64,000 nt of DNA from Hyphomicrobiales bacterium (lineage in GTDB: Bacteria; Pseudomonadota; Alphaproteobacteria; Rhizobiales; Rhizobiaceae): assembly GCA_900467185.1 (NCBI GenBank), contig UBPA01000014.1, positions 62,001-126,000 of the forward strand, in the 5' to 3' direction. Position numbers and translations under genes: made by a program. The notes beneath the pieces were generated by a model. That model did not search any database, was not told where the DNA came from, and saw only the letters and a program-made list of their open reading frames with translations. This document shows positions 27,023 through 36,117 of this stretch, piece after piece. The first letter of the stretch is position 1, and each line of letters begins with the position of its first letter.

Positions 27023-27778
27023 ATGGGTGAACAGACGAGAACGGCGCTGGTAACCGGCGCCAGCCGCGGCATCGGCAAGGCGATCGCGGTCGGCCTGGCC
27101 AGACGCGGCTATGATGTGGCGATCAACGATATAGCGCGGCAGAAGGACGTGCTGTCGGAGGTCGCACGCGAGATCGAAGCGCTCGGTCGCCGCGCGCTGG
27201 TCGTGTTCGCCGATGTCAGCAGCAAGGCGGATGTCGGCCGCATGGCAGGCGAGATCCAGGCGGCCTTCGGTCATCTCGACGCGGTGGTGAACAATGCCGG
27301 CATTCTGATTTCCGGGGATGTCGAGGGGCTGAAGGAAGAGTACTGGGACAGCGTCATGGACGTGAACGCCAAGGGCACGTTTCTCGTCATCCAGTCGGTC
27401 TTGCCGATGATGAAGGCCCGCAAATACGGCCGCATCGTCAATATCGCATCTATCGGCGGCAAGCACGGCGCACCCGAGCAGGCGCATTACTCCGCGTCGA
27501 AAGCGGCGGTCATGGGCTTTACACGGGTTCTGGCGCAGGAAGTCGGTGTCGATGGCATCACGGCCAATTGCGTCTGCCCCGGCATCATTCTGACCGACAT
27601 GGGCCGCGTCAATCTCGATGATCCCGCCGTGCGGAAAGGCTGGCAGGACAAGACCGCCATGCGCCGGATCGGCGATCCCGAAGACGTCGTGGGCGCCGTC
27701 GCCTTCTTCGCCTCCGACGATGCGGCCTTCATCACGGGACAGACGCTCAATGTCGATGGCGGGATCGTGTTGAGCTGA
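27023..27778 (+). CDS. Short-chain dehydrogenase/reductase (SDR)
   Basis: A 251-residue classical SDR, distinct from its upstream neighbour. It has VTGASRGIGKAIAVGLAR, VVNNAGILIS, VNIASIGGKHG, YSASKAAVMGFTRVLAQEVG and a C-terminal ITGQTLNVDGGIVLS. A GAGGAGG-like ribosome site precedes the ATG at 27023. It is the last gene of the SorC-controlled operon, ending 13 bp before the convergent LhgO-like gene. No terminator hairpin is visible in that gap. Substrate unknown; a sugar or polyol is likely from context. Confidence 0.9.
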   Translation: MGEQTRTALVTGASRGIGKAIAVGLARRGYDVAINDIARQKDVLSEVAREIEALGRRALVVFADVSSKADVGRMAGEIQAAFGHLDAVVNNAGILISGDVEGLKEEYWDSVMDVNAKGTFLVIQSVLPMMKARKYGRIVNIASIGGKHGAPEQAHYSASKAAVMGFTRVLAQEVGVDGITANCVCPGIILTDMGRVNLDDPAVRKGWQDKTAMRRIGDPEDVVGAVAFFASDDAAFITGQTLNVDGGIVLS

Positions 27779-27791
27779 CGCCGATCCGCGC

Positions 27792-29012
27792 CTAAGCACT
27801 CTTTCCGGGCGCCGGCCACCCGAACAGGACCGCCGCGCGATCCGCAAGATCGCGCGCGATCGGCATCGCCGATGTTGCGGCCGGAGACGGTGCGTTGCAG
27901 ACGTGAATGGTCCGATGGGTTTCTCGGATCAGGAAATCGTGCACGAGCGTGCCATCGGCAAGCACCGCCTGCGCGCGGATGCCGGGCCGGTAGGGTTTCA
28001 GATCGGCGAGCTGGAGCTCGGGGCAATATCTGCGGCAAAGCGCGAGATAGCGGCGCTTGCTGAGGGAATTCGCCATTTCCGACAGGCCGGACCGGACATT
28101 GTTGCGCACCAGGCGGCGAAAGCCGCGATAGGCGATCATGTCCTTGAGGTCGCCGAGATCGACATCGGAAAACCGATAACCCTCCCGTGCAAAGGCGAGA
28201 ACCGCATTCGGGCCCACCGTCACATAGCCGCCGATCATCTTCGTAAGATGGACGCCGAGAAACGGCAGCGCGGGGTCCGGAATCGGGTAGATGAGATGAT
28301 TGACGATGCGGTCCTTGTCCGACCCCAACCTGAAATATTCGCCGCGGAAGGGCACGATTCGGAAATCGAGCGCGAGGCCGCAGAGCCGCGCCAGCCTGTC
28401 GGCCATGATACCGGCGCAGGCGATGACGTGCCGGGCGCGGATCTCCTCCCGCGGCAGCTGGATGCGAACGCCGTCCGCTTCCTCGCGCAGGGTCTCCACG
28501 GTGGCGCGGGTGCGAATTTCGACGCCTCTTTCGGCCAGGATTGCCGCCATCGTCCGGGCGATCAGCCCATAGTCAACGATGCCGCTGGTCGGCACGAACA
28601 GCGCGCCGACGCCACGAATATGCGGTTCGCGACGGACGAGCTCCGCGGCGTCCAGCCGCTCCACCGGCAGGCCGTTCTCTCGGCATCGGTCCTCCAATGC
28701 GGCAAGACGCGGCATTTCGTCGGCGGCGGTGGCCACGAGCATTTTCCCGCATTGCTCGAACGGAATGCCGTGCTCGCGGCAGAAACCGATCGTCGCTGCG
28801 ACGCCTTCCTTGCAGAAACGCGCCTTCAGGCTTCCCGGCTGATAATAGACCCCGGCATGGATCACGCCGCTGTTGCGTCCGGTCTGGTGCGTGGCGACCT
28901 CGGCCTCCTTCTCCAGCATGACGATGGACAGCCCGGGCCAGCGGGTCGAGATTTCCAGGGCGGCGGAGAGCCCGACGATGCCGCCGCCGATGATGGCAAG
29001 ATCATAAGCCAC
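27792..29012 (-). CDS. lhgO: FAD-dependent 2-hydroxy acid oxidase, LhgO (L-2-hydroxyglutarate oxidase) type
   Basis: A 406-residue FAD enzyme of the DAO family. The dinucleotide motif is LAIIGGGIVGLSAALEI, followed by the LhgO-like run EVATHQTGRNSGVIHAGVYY and KARFCKEGVAATIGFC. The substrate domain has VPFRGEYFRLG and FLGVHLTKMIGG, and the end has VLADGTLVHDFLI. Overall similarity to L-2-hydroxyglutarate oxidase is strong. It is the last gene of the nucleoside-importer operon, 55 bp after a nucleoside hydrolase. Its true substrate there could be another 2-hydroxy acid from base or sugar breakdown. Confidence 0.88.
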   Translation of the reverse strand: MAYDLAIIGGGIVGLSAALEISTRWPGLSIVMLEKEAEVATHQTGRNSGVIHAGVYYQPGSLKARFCKEGVAATIGFCREHGIPFEQCGKMLVATAADEMPRLAALEDRCRENGLPVERLDAAELVRREPHIRGVGALFVPTSGIVDYGLIARTMAAILAERGVEIRTRATVETLREEADGVRIQLPREEIRARHVIACAGIMADRLARLCGLALDFRIVPFRGEYFRLGSDKDRIVNHLIYPIPDPALPFLGVHLTKMIGGYVTVGPNAVLAFAREGYRFSDVDLGDLKDMIAYRGFRRLVRNNVRSGLSEMANSLSKRRYLALCRRYCPELQLADLKPYRPGIRAQAVLADGTLVHDFLIRETHRTIHVCNAPSPAATSAMPIARDLADRAAVLFGWPAPGKSA

Positions 29013-29067
29013 TGATGCCGTCCCTGCTCCGCACTATCGCATCCTTGGAAGGATGCACCGACAGGGA

Positions 29068-30009
29068 TCACGGATCCAGGGGTGCATCGCGCAGCAGGTC
29101 GAACATGAGCTTGAAAAAACGGTCGCTGTCCACCTCGTAGGCGATGCGCGCATTGTCGGGCTCGCCGCGTTCCTTCCAGAAATCGGCGACCGTGGCGCCG
29201 AAGGCGAAGGTTCCGTCGAGATCGACGGCGATGTGCGCCGGCCGGGTGCGCACCAGCGTCGGATCGATCACCAGTGCCAGCGCCAGCGGATCGTGCATGG
29301 CGCCGCCGACGCCCATGGAGTTGCGATGCAGCTTTTCGTAAAAGCGCAGCCAGTCCATGACGAGCCTGCCGAGCTCGGTATCGATGGTCGCGAGTTCCGC
29401 ATATTGTTCCGCTTCGACCAGCACCTGCATGGTCACGTCCAGCCCGACCATGGTGATGGGCACGCCGCTGTCGAGCACGAGCCGGACGGCTTCGGGATCG
29501 CAGAAGGCGTTGAATTCCGTGGGGGTAATGATCTCGCTCTTGCGATAGAACACGCCACCCATCCAGATCAGCTCCTTGATCTTGCCCAGCACCTGGGGGT
29601 GCTTGAGCACGAGGAGGCCGATATTGCTGAGCGGCCCGGTCGCCACCACGATGATCGGCTCGGGAGCCGCCGCAAGCCGCTCGGCGAGGAAATCGACCGC
29701 ATGTTGCGCCAGGGGTTCGCGTTGCGGCATGGGCAGGTAGGGCGAGCCCTCGAGGCCGCTCGGGCCATCCGCCGTTCCCAGCACCAGCGGACGGGCGAGC
29801 GGACGAATGCAGCCGGCCGCCACGGGCACGTCGCCCGCGCCGATGAAGTCGAGGATGCGGATGGCGTTCGAGGTGGTTTTGTCGAGCTCGGCATTGCCGC
29901 AGGTGGTGGTCACGCCCAGAAGTTCGATATCGGGCGAGCGGTGCGCCATGACGAGGGCGATCGCGTCGTCGTGGCCGGGGTCGCAATCGTAGAGGATGGG
30001 TGTCGGCAT
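29068..30009 (-). CDS. Nucleoside hydrolase (IunH family)
   Basis: A 313-residue N-ribohydrolase. The Ca-binding signature DCDPGHDD (residues 8-15) is intact. ATGPLSNIGLL, IWMGGVF, PTEFNAFCDPEA and a C-terminal AMHDPLALALVI with the family His-Asp pair are all visible. It splits the N-glycosidic bond of a ribonucleoside, giving ribose and base. An AAGGA ribosome site supports the start at 30009. It lies 13 bp after a second nucleoside hydrolase in a BMP-type importer operon, consistent with cytoplasmic cleavage of imported nucleosides. Confidence 0.93.
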   Translation of the reverse strand: MPTPILYDCDPGHDDAIALVMAHRSPDIELLGVTTTCGNAELDKTTSNAIRILDFIGAGDVPVAAGCIRPLARPLVLGTADGPSGLEGSPYLPMPQREPLAQHAVDFLAERLAAAPEPIIVVATGPLSNIGLLVLKHPQVLGKIKELIWMGGVFYRKSEIITPTEFNAFCDPEAVRLVLDSGVPITMVGLDVTMQVLVEAEQYAELATIDTELGRLVMDWLRFYEKLHRNSMGVGGAMHDPLALALVIDPTLVRTRPAHIAVDLDGTFAFGATVADFWKERGEPDNARIAYEVDSDRFFKLMFDLLRDAPLDP

Positions 30010-30022
30010 CGGAAACGGTCCT

Positions 30023-31057
30023 TCAGGCTGCAGTGCCAAGACCGCCGGCGCTTGCGTAGCGCGCCATGGTGGTCTTGAAGATCGAAAGGAAACGGCGGCC
30101 ATCGAGGCCGGTGGCGATGCGGGTCGTTTTCGGGCCGTCGCCGCCGGGCAGGATCTGGTGGCCGCGATAGGCCACCACCTGCCCGCGCGCGACGCCCTTC
30201 TCGATGACGACATCGGCAAAGAGCGGCGCGGTCGTCGTCACGAGGTCCGGCGCGAAGGCGAGCGCGACGGTGATCACGTCGTCCATGGGGAAACCCACGA
30301 GGCCGAAGAATTCGCGCCAGATATCGATATAGATCGGAAAGACCTCGCCGATCATGTCGACGACGGCATTGTCCGCCCCGAGCGAGACCATGTCCGCGAT
30401 GTCGTCGCGCGTCAGCATGCTGTCGGCGACGCGATTGTCCTCGCAGATGTCCAGCGGCACGAGGATCTTGTCGACGTCGGCGTTGAGCACGATGCGCGAG
30501 GCCTCCGGATCGGCCCAGATATTGTACTCCGACAGCGGCGTCATGTTGCCGGGCGTCGTGAAGTTGCCGCCGAGCACCAGCATGTTCTTGAGGAGCGACG
30601 GCAGAGCCGGCTCCTGCAGGATGGCGAGCGCCGCATTGGTCGTCGGCCCCGTCGTCACCAGCGTGATCTCGCCGGGATTGGCCCTGACCGTGTCGATGAT
30701 GAAATCCACCGCATGACCCGGATTGGCCTGCCGGCTCGGCTCCGGTGCGGGCGGGTTGAACGTTTTCAGCCGGTCGCCGAAGCGTGCCGTCAGCCGCTTT
30801 TCGAAGTGAACGGGCGCCTCCATCGCTGCCTTGGCATGCCCGACGATCGGCCGCCAGGCACCGGCATGGACGGGAATATCGTTGCGACCGGCCAGCGAGA
30901 GCGTGTTCAGCACGACGTCGGTGACCTGTTTGATCGGACCGGCGGCGCCGGTGACGGTCGTCACGCCCTCGAGCTTGATATCCGGATGGGCGGCGGCGAA
31001 CAGCACGGCGAGAATGTCGTCGCCGGCGGAGTCCACGTCGAGGATGATGCGCTGCAT
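30023..31057 (-). CDS. Nucleoside hydrolase (IunH family), second paralogue
   Basis: A 344-residue N-ribohydrolase with the Ca site as DVDSAGDD (residues 7-14), Ser replacing the usual Pro. It also has TTGPTTNAALAIL, VLGGNFTTPGN and YNIWADPEAS, then PMDDVITVALAFAP, where Asp-Asp stands near the usual His-Asp. It is longer and clearly different from the paralogue at 29068, so the pair may split two classes of nucleoside. The start was chosen at MQRIILDVDS, because the longer frame runs into the permease gene. It lies 25 bp after the permease stop. Confidence 0.9.
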   Translation of the reverse strand: MQRIILDVDSAGDDILAVLFAAAHPDIKLEGVTTVTGAAGPIKQVTDVVLNTLSLAGRNDIPVHAGAWRPIVGHAKAAMEAPVHFEKRLTARFGDRLKTFNPPAPEPSRQANPGHAVDFIIDTVRANPGEITLVTTGPTTNAALAILQEPALPSLLKNMLVLGGNFTTPGNMTPLSEYNIWADPEASRIVLNADVDKILVPLDICEDNRVADSMLTRDDIADMVSLGADNAVVDMIGEVFPIYIDIWREFFGLVGFPMDDVITVALAFAPDLVTTTAPLFADVVIEKGVARGQVVAYRGHQILPGGDGPKTTRIATGLDGRRFLSIFKTTMARYASAGGLGTAA

Positions 31058-31082
31058 GGGAAGCCTTCGAGGTCTCGGGTTT

Positions 31083-32081
31083 TCAGGAACGGGGAAGCGG
31101 CGCGTCGCGGCCAGCTTCCCCTGAGGGACGGACAGATAAGGCGCGGCGGATGGTCTCGACCGTCTCGCGGATGCGCTTCGGCCGAGCGCGCCAGGAGAGC
31201 GCGAACAGGGCGACGAGCGCCACGGCATAGGGCACGGCCAGAACCAGATAGGAGGGGAAGCCGAAGGTCTGGAGCCGGAGCGAGAAGGCATCGGCAAAGC
31301 CGAACAGCAGGCAGCCGGCCAGCACCTTCAGAGGGTCGCCGCCGGAGAAGATCAGGATCGCCACCGCCATGAACCCGCGACCGGAAGACATGTTCTCGGT
31401 GAACATCGTGATGTAGCCGAGCGACATATGCGCGCCAGCCAGTCCCGCCAGCAGGCCGCAGAGCAGCGCAGCCGTGTAGCGGATCCGCGCGATCGAGATA
31501 CCGAGTGCCTCCGCCGCTTCCGGCTTCTCGCCGACGACGCGGATATAAAGCCCGAGCCGAGTGCGGTTGTAGAAGAGGATCATCAGCGGCACGGCGAGAA
31601 AGGCAACATAGACCAGCGGCGTATAACCGGAGATCAGCTGCGCGGTGGACGGACCCAGCAGGTCGCGGGCACCGGGAATCTGCACCTTGGGCAGACCGAC
31701 GATGCCGCGTCCGACAACCGAGCCGCGCGTGCCGAAGATCGCCTTCAGGAGCGAAACGGTCATGCCGCCGGCCAGAATATTGAGTGCCAGCCCCACCACG
31801 ACCTCGTTGGCCCGGAAGCTGACGACCAGCACGGCATAGATGAGCGCAAACACGAGGGCAGCGGAAACGCCGATGACCATGCCGCCCACCGACGAGCCCG
31901 TCCAGATGGAGCCGACGACGGCGAAGAAGGCGGCGATCAGCATCTGGCCTTCCAGGCCGATGTTGAAGATGCCGGCCTTGGTGGTGAACGAGCCGCCGAG
32001 CGCCACGAGCAGGATCGGCGTCGTGGTGCGGATCGTCGCGACCAGGAGCGCGACGTTGAACAGGTTGCTCAGAATTTCCAT
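31083..32081 (-). CDS. Nucleoside-type ABC importer permease 2 (BMP/NupQ-like)
   Basis: A 332-residue permease of the branched-chain/nucleoside class with about eight to ten hydrophobic helices. Landmarks are GGSFTTKAGIFNIGLEGQML, FRANEVVVGLALNILAGG, YIRVVGEKPEAAEALGI and GAHMSLGYITMFTENMSSG. The FNIGLEGQ segment is characteristic of permeases serving BMP-family binding proteins. The ATG at 32081 overlaps the upstream permease by 13 bp. It ends with a basic cytoplasmic tail. It works with the adjacent permease as a heterodimer. Confidence 0.9.
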   Translation of the reverse strand: MEILSNLFNVALLVATIRTTTPILLVALGGSFTTKAGIFNIGLEGQMLIAAFFAVVGSIWTGSSVGGMVIGVSAALVFALIYAVLVVSFRANEVVVGLALNILAGGMTVSLLKAIFGTRGSVVGRGIVGLPKVQIPGARDLLGPSTAQLISGYTPLVYVAFLAVPLMILFYNRTRLGLYIRVVGEKPEAAEALGISIARIRYTAALLCGLLAGLAGAHMSLGYITMFTENMSSGRGFMAVAILIFSGGDPLKVLAGCLLFGFADAFSLRLQTFGFPSYLVLAVPYAVALVALFALSWRARPKRIRETVETIRRALSVRPSGEAGRDAPLPRS

Positions 32082-33139
32082 CGGCGCTCTCCCGTGCGGT
32101 CGCCGCGTCGGCGCATCATGAGATCGGCGGAGACCGCCAGGATGATCAGCGCCTGAATGACCGTGATGATCTCGCGCGAGGCTGTCGTATCCACCTCGAG
32201 CAGCAGCGAGCCGGCCCGCAGCGCGCCGAAGAACAGCGCGGTGAAGATGGTGCCGATGGGCGAGCCGTTGGCGAGCAGGGCCGCGATGAGCCCGTCGAAG
32301 CCGAAACCCGGCGCAAAGCCCTCCATGAACCGATGGTGCACGCCGAGCGTCTCGACACCGCCCGCAAGGCCGCCGACGGCGCCGGAAACGAGAAGCACAC
32401 CGAAGCCGACGCGGCGCACGCTGACGCCGCCATACTCGGCGAATTTGGGCGCGGAGCCGACCATGGTCACGGCATAGCCGGCCGACGTCCAGCGGAAGAA
32501 GGCGGCGACGCCGACGGCCAGCGCCAAGCCGATGAGGAGACCGATGTTGAGCCGCGAGAAGGAGAAGAGTTCGGGCAGATAGGCGCTCGTCAGGATCGGC
32601 GGCGTTTCCGACCATCCGCCCGGACGCTTGAACAGGAAGATGGTGAAATAGGAGGTGAGCAGCGTCGCGATATAATTGGCGAGGATAGTGGACACCACCT
32701 CGTTCGTTCCGAAGCGGACGCGGAAGAAGGCGGGGATCGCGATCCACAGCGCACCCGCGACCACGGCAAGCGTCATCGCGGCAAGCACATGCAGCACGGG
32801 CGGCAGCGCGAAGGCAAAGCCGACCCAGGCGGCAGCGAACCCGCCGAGGAAGAGCTGCCCCTCGATGCCGACATTGAACATGCCGCCGCGCAGGGCAATG
32901 CAGGCGGCAATGCCGCAGATGAGAATGGGTGTCGTCTGCAGAAGGGTTCCCGCGATCTTCTCGGCATCGCCGAAGGCACCGCGCATGAGCGTCATGAGGA
33001 CGGCGACCGGGCTTTCGTCGATCATGAGAATGATGACGGCGCCGAGCGCCAGCGCGATGGCGAAGGCGAGCGCCTGGCCCGCCAGCGTTCGCCCCAGCCC
33101 TTTTGAGAAGAGCCCCCGGAAGAGCAGGCGGTTCGTCAT
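32069..33139 (-). CDS. Nucleoside-type ABC importer permease 1 (BMP/NupP-like)
   Basis: A 356-residue permease with an N-terminal basic stretch and eight or more hydrophobic helices. The region RGGMFNVGIEGQLFLGGFAA is its FNVGxEGQ hallmark, followed by FGTNEVVSTILANYIATLL, GSAPKFAEYGGV and HHRFMEGFAPGFGFDGLIAA. It pairs with the permease at 31083. Its start overlaps the ATPase stop by 4 bp (ATGA). Nucleoside uptake is inferred from the BMP-type binding protein and the two nucleoside hydrolases in the operon. Confidence 0.9.
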   Translation of the reverse strand: MTNRLLFRGLFSKGLGRTLAGQALAFAIALALGAVIILMIDESPVAVLMTLMRGAFGDAEKIAGTLLQTTPILICGIAACIALRGGMFNVGIEGQLFLGGFAAAWVGFAFALPPVLHVLAAMTLAVVAGALWIAIPAFFRVRFGTNEVVSTILANYIATLLTSYFTIFLFKRPGGWSETPPILTSAYLPELFSFSRLNIGLLIGLALAVGVAAFFRWTSAGYAVTMVGSAPKFAEYGGVSVRRVGFGVLLVSGAVGGLAGGVETLGVHHRFMEGFAPGFGFDGLIAALLANGSPIGTIFTALFFGALRAGSLLLEVDTTASREIITVIQALIILAVSADLMMRRRGDRTGERRWKF

Positions 33140-34665
33140 GAAGCCTCCGTCATGTCTGCGGGGTCGATCCCGGCCATCATCAGTCCGATTGCGTCTTCAT
33201 CCATCGCGGCGCCATCGACCTCGCCCATGATCCGGCCATCGAACATGACAAGGATCCGGTCGGCCAAGGCTTTCAGTTCGTCGAGCTGGGTCGAGATGAG
33301 GAGGATCGCACGGCCGTCGGCACGCTGGCGCATGATCTCGTCGTGGATCGCCTCCTGCGCGCCGATATCCACGCCGCGGGTCGGCTGGTCGATGAGCAGT
33401 ACGTCTCCGCCGGCCGTGAACTCCCGCGCCAGCACCACCTTCTGGATATTGCCGCCGGACAGGCTGCGCGCCGGATCCTTCGGCCCGCGGGCGCGAATGT
33501 CGAAACGCTCTATCAGCGCGCGCATCGTGCCATGCACCGCGGTCCAGTCGATCACGCCGAGGCGGGCGAAGGGCTTTTTCGTCTGCCGCCCCATCAGCAT
33601 GTTGGCCGACAGCGAGGCGTTGCGATCGACACCGCGCACCATGCGGTCACCCGGAACATGGGCGAGCCCGCGGTTGCGGATTTCGGCCGGCGTCCGGTCG
33701 AGAATGTCGTGTCCGTGAAGCTGCGCGCTGCCATGGCTCGCCGGCCGGAGGCCGGAGAGAACCTCCGCGAGTTCCGTCTGGCCGTTGCCGGCGACGCCCG
33801 CAATGCCGACGATCTCGCCGGCACGGACCGTCAGATCCACGGATTTCAGGGCCGTCAGCCGCCGGTCGTCCCGCGCCCAGAGATCCTCGACCTCAAGCGC
33901 GACGGCGCCTTCGGTTCGGGTCCGGGGGCGCCGGTCGAAGCTGACGTCGCGGCCGACCATGAGCCGGACGAGCTCGCGCTTGGTCAGCGCGCTCTTCGGC
34001 TTCGTGGCGACGACGCGGCCGTCGCGCAGCACCGTGACGGTGTCCGACACCGCCATCACCTCTTCGAGATGATGCGAGATGAAGATCACCGTCATGCCGT
34101 CGTCCACGAAACTGCGCAGGGTCTGGAACAGGTCGCGGCTTTCCTGCGGGGTGAGAACGGCCGTGGGCTCGTCGAGAATGATGGTGCGGGCGTTGCGCGC
34201 CAGAACCTTCAGAATTTCGATGCGCTGCTCGATGCCGACCGAAAGTCCCGCGACCCGCTCCTGCGGATCGACCCGCAAGCCGAACTTCTCCGAGAGGACG
34301 CGGGTGCGCTCCACCTGGGCGGCACGGTCGATGAGACCGTTCCTGCGGATTTCCATGCCGAGAAAGATATTATCCGCCACCGTCAGCGACGGCACCAGCT
34401 TGAAGTGCTGGTGCACCATGCCGAGCCCTTCGTCGATCGCGACGGCCGGGCTGTCGACCAGCATGGTCTTGCCGCCGATCGAGATGGTGCCCGCATCCGG
34501 CTGCAGCAGGCCGAACAGGATGTTCATCAGCGTCGTCTTGCCGGCGCCGTTCTCGCCGATGATTGCATGGATTTCGCCGCGACGGACGGCGAGATCGATG
34601 CCGTCATTGGCGGTGAAGGCGCCGAAGCGCTTGGTGATACCGGAAAGATCGACGGCAAGGTCCAT
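33136..34665 (-). CDS. Nucleoside-type ABC importer ATPase (two ABC domains)
   Basis: A 509-residue double-domain ATPase. Domain 1: Walker A GENGAGKTT, Q-loop MVHQHFKLVPSL, the region LSVGIEQRIEILKVL and Walker B IILDEPTAVL. Domain 2: degenerate Walker A (GVAGNGQTEL), signature LSGGNIQKVVLAREF and Walker B VLLIDQPTRGVDIGA, where Gln replaces the catalytic Glu. The HFKLVPSLTVADN form is common in BMP-linked importers. The start at 34665 gives a normal N-terminus; the longer frame extends into the intergenic palindrome. No strong ribosome site is seen. Confidence 0.9.
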   Translation of the reverse strand: MDLAVDLSGITKRFGAFTANDGIDLAVRRGEIHAIIGENGAGKTTLMNILFGLLQPDAGTISIGGKTMLVDSPAVAIDEGLGMVHQHFKLVPSLTVADNIFLGMEIRRNGLIDRAAQVERTRVLSEKFGLRVDPQERVAGLSVGIEQRIEILKVLARNARTIILDEPTAVLTPQESRDLFQTLRSFVDDGMTVIFISHHLEEVMAVSDTVTVLRDGRVVATKPKSALTKRELVRLMVGRDVSFDRRPRTRTEGAVALEVEDLWARDDRRLTALKSVDLTVRAGEIVGIAGVAGNGQTELAEVLSGLRPASHGSAQLHGHDILDRTPAEIRNRGLAHVPGDRMVRGVDRNASLSANMLMGRQTKKPFARLGVIDWTAVHGTMRALIERFDIRARGPKDPARSLSGGNIQKVVLAREFTAGGDVLLIDQPTRGVDIGAQEAIHDEIMRQRADGRAILLISTQLDELKALADRILVMFDGRIMGEVDGAAMDEDAIGLMMAGIDPADMTEAS

Positions 34666-34730
34666 GAGGCATACCGAGGCAGGAGAGGAAGATGCGAAGG
34701 TTCGCGCGGAACAGACGAACGGGAAACCTG

Positions 34731-34748
34731 CGTTGACAGCTGTCAACG
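34731..34748. promoter_or_regulatory. 18 bp perfect palindrome between the binding-protein and ATPase genes
   Basis: CGTTGACAGCTGTCAACG is an exact 18 bp palindrome in the 177 bp gap between the BMP-type binding protein and the ATPase gene. It could be a protein-binding site for an internal promoter, or form a 7 bp stem with an AGCT loop in the message. No T-tract follows in the direction of transcription. Confidence 0.45.
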
Positions 34749-34842
34749 CGTCTCTGCCTGTACCGGTCGCAACCAAGCGCCGGTTAAGGCATCCGTGCCG
34801 GCGCGGACGGCAGATACGATCCGCCGACCACGCCGGACCGTC

Positions 34843-35844
34843 TTACTTCGCGCGGGCGATCTGGATCTTGCCGGCGATCACATCCGTGCGGATGGTTTCC
34901 AGCTTGTCCTTGATCGCGGCCGGGAGTTTTGCGGCGACATCGTCGCAGACCTTCACCTCGACCCCGCCCGAGGCGAGATCGAAGGTGCGCGTGCCCGGCA
35001 TGACCTTGCGACCTTCGACCTCGTCCTTGATGATCGCGTAGACGGCGACGTCGCCGCGCTTCAGCATGCTGGCCAGCACGTTGCCGGGCGCACTGGAGCA
35101 CATATCGATATCGACGCCGAGCGAATATTTGTCGGCGGCTGCACTGGCCTGCATCACACCCTCGCCCGTCGGTCCGGCGACGTTGTAGACGATGTCGGCG
35201 CCTTGTCCGTAAAGCGCCATGGCCAGTTCGCTGCCCTTTGCCGGGTCGTCGAAGGTACCGGCGAAGACCGAATTCACCTTCACGTCGGGGGCTGCATATT
35301 TCGCGCCCTGCTCGTAGCCGCCGAGGAAGTTGCGGATGACGGGAATGTCGCGGCCGCCGACGAAGCCGATCGCCTTGCCGTCGCTGATCTTGTCGAATGC
35401 CGGCCCCATATCCTCGACGAGGCCTGCGAGCGCACCGGCGATGAACGAGCCCTGCTCTTCGGCGAAGTTGGCGTAGACCATCGTCTTCGCGTCGAGCACG
35501 CCGTCGATGAAGACGAAACGCTGGTTGGGATACTGGGCGCCGACTTTCTGCAACGCATCCACCAGTTCCCAGCCCATGACGAAGATCAGGTCGTACTGGC
35601 CGCTCTTTGCGAGGTTGGCGAACTGCTCTTCGTAATCGAGGGCGCGATTGCCGGTATCGACAAGCTTGAGGTCGATGCCGAAATCGTCCTTGGCCTTGTT
35701 CAGGCCATTGACGATGGAAATGCCGAACCCTTGCGCGAAATAGCCGGAGATCGCGGCGATATGCACCTTCTCGGCAGCGACGGACGGAAGGGCGGATGCA
35801 GCCAGCACGATGCCGGCCGCTAAGAAGCGGGCAAAAATCTTCAT
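34843..35844 (-). CDS. BMP-family (nucleoside-type) ABC importer substrate-binding protein
   Basis: A 333-residue periplasmic BMP/PnrA-like protein. The signal peptide is MKIFARFLAAGIVLAASALP with cleavage near VAAE; there is no lipobox Cys. The mature protein has VHIAAISGYFAQGFGISIVN, YDLIFVMGWELVDALQKV, EEQGSFIAGALAGL and FVGGRDIPVIRNFLGGYEQG, the purine-nucleoside-binding family layout. A GAGGGAAAG site precedes the ATG. First gene of a seven-gene operon with its own sigma70-like promoter and a shared operator motif (35907-35917). Nucleoside ligand is inferred. Confidence 0.9.
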   Translation of the reverse strand: MKIFARFLAAGIVLAASALPSVAAEKVHIAAISGYFAQGFGISIVNGLNKAKDDFGIDLKLVDTGNRALDYEEQFANLAKSGQYDLIFVMGWELVDALQKVGAQYPNQRFVFIDGVLDAKTMVYANFAEEQGSFIAGALAGLVEDMGPAFDKISDGKAIGFVGGRDIPVIRNFLGGYEQGAKYAAPDVKVNSVFAGTFDDPAKGSELAMALYGQGADIVYNVAGPTGEGVMQASAAADKYSLGVDIDMCSSAPGNVLASMLKRGDVAVYAIIKDEVEGRKVMPGTRTFDLASGGVEVKVCDDVAAKLPAAIKDKLETIRTDVIAGKIQIARAK

Positions 35845-35906
35845 TGTGGTTCTTTCCCTCTGGTAGCCTTCTCGGCAGTCCATCACCCGGTCTTGACGCC
35901 GCATTA

Positions 35907-35951
35907 GTTGATGGTCATACGAATACTGTGTCGACTTCCAAATCTTGTCAA
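35907..35951 (-). promoter_or_regulatory. Promoter of the nucleoside-importer operon with shared operator
   Basis: Read on the minus strand: TTGACA (35951-35946), a 17 bp spacer and CAGTAT (35928-35923), or an 18 bp spacer and AGTATT. Immediately downstream is TGACCATCAAC (35917-35907). This 11-mer is identical to one at 40128-40138, in the same position relative to that promoter. A repressor sitting near +1 is implied. Confidence 0.62.
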
Positions 35952-36061
35952 TCGCTTTCTGACGCTTTTTTCATCTTGCTGCATTGCACGTCAGAATCAT
36001 TGAATCGCATCGCTCCGCAACTTCGAAAGGCATGTGCGATCGTGTTTCTCCCGGACCTCCC

Positions 36062-36090
36062 TTGACAACGACCGGGCACGGTGGATTGTT
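36062..36090 (+). promoter_or_regulatory. Possible promoter of the AA_synth gene pair
   Basis: TTGACA (36062-36067), a 17 bp spacer and ATTGTT (36085-36090), 28 bp before the first start codon. The -10 box is poor. None of the TGAyCATCAAy motifs is found here, so this operon may not share the divergent operon's control. Confidence 0.35.
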
Positions 36091-36117
36091 ACTACTCTAA
36101 CAAATATGGAGAGGTGC

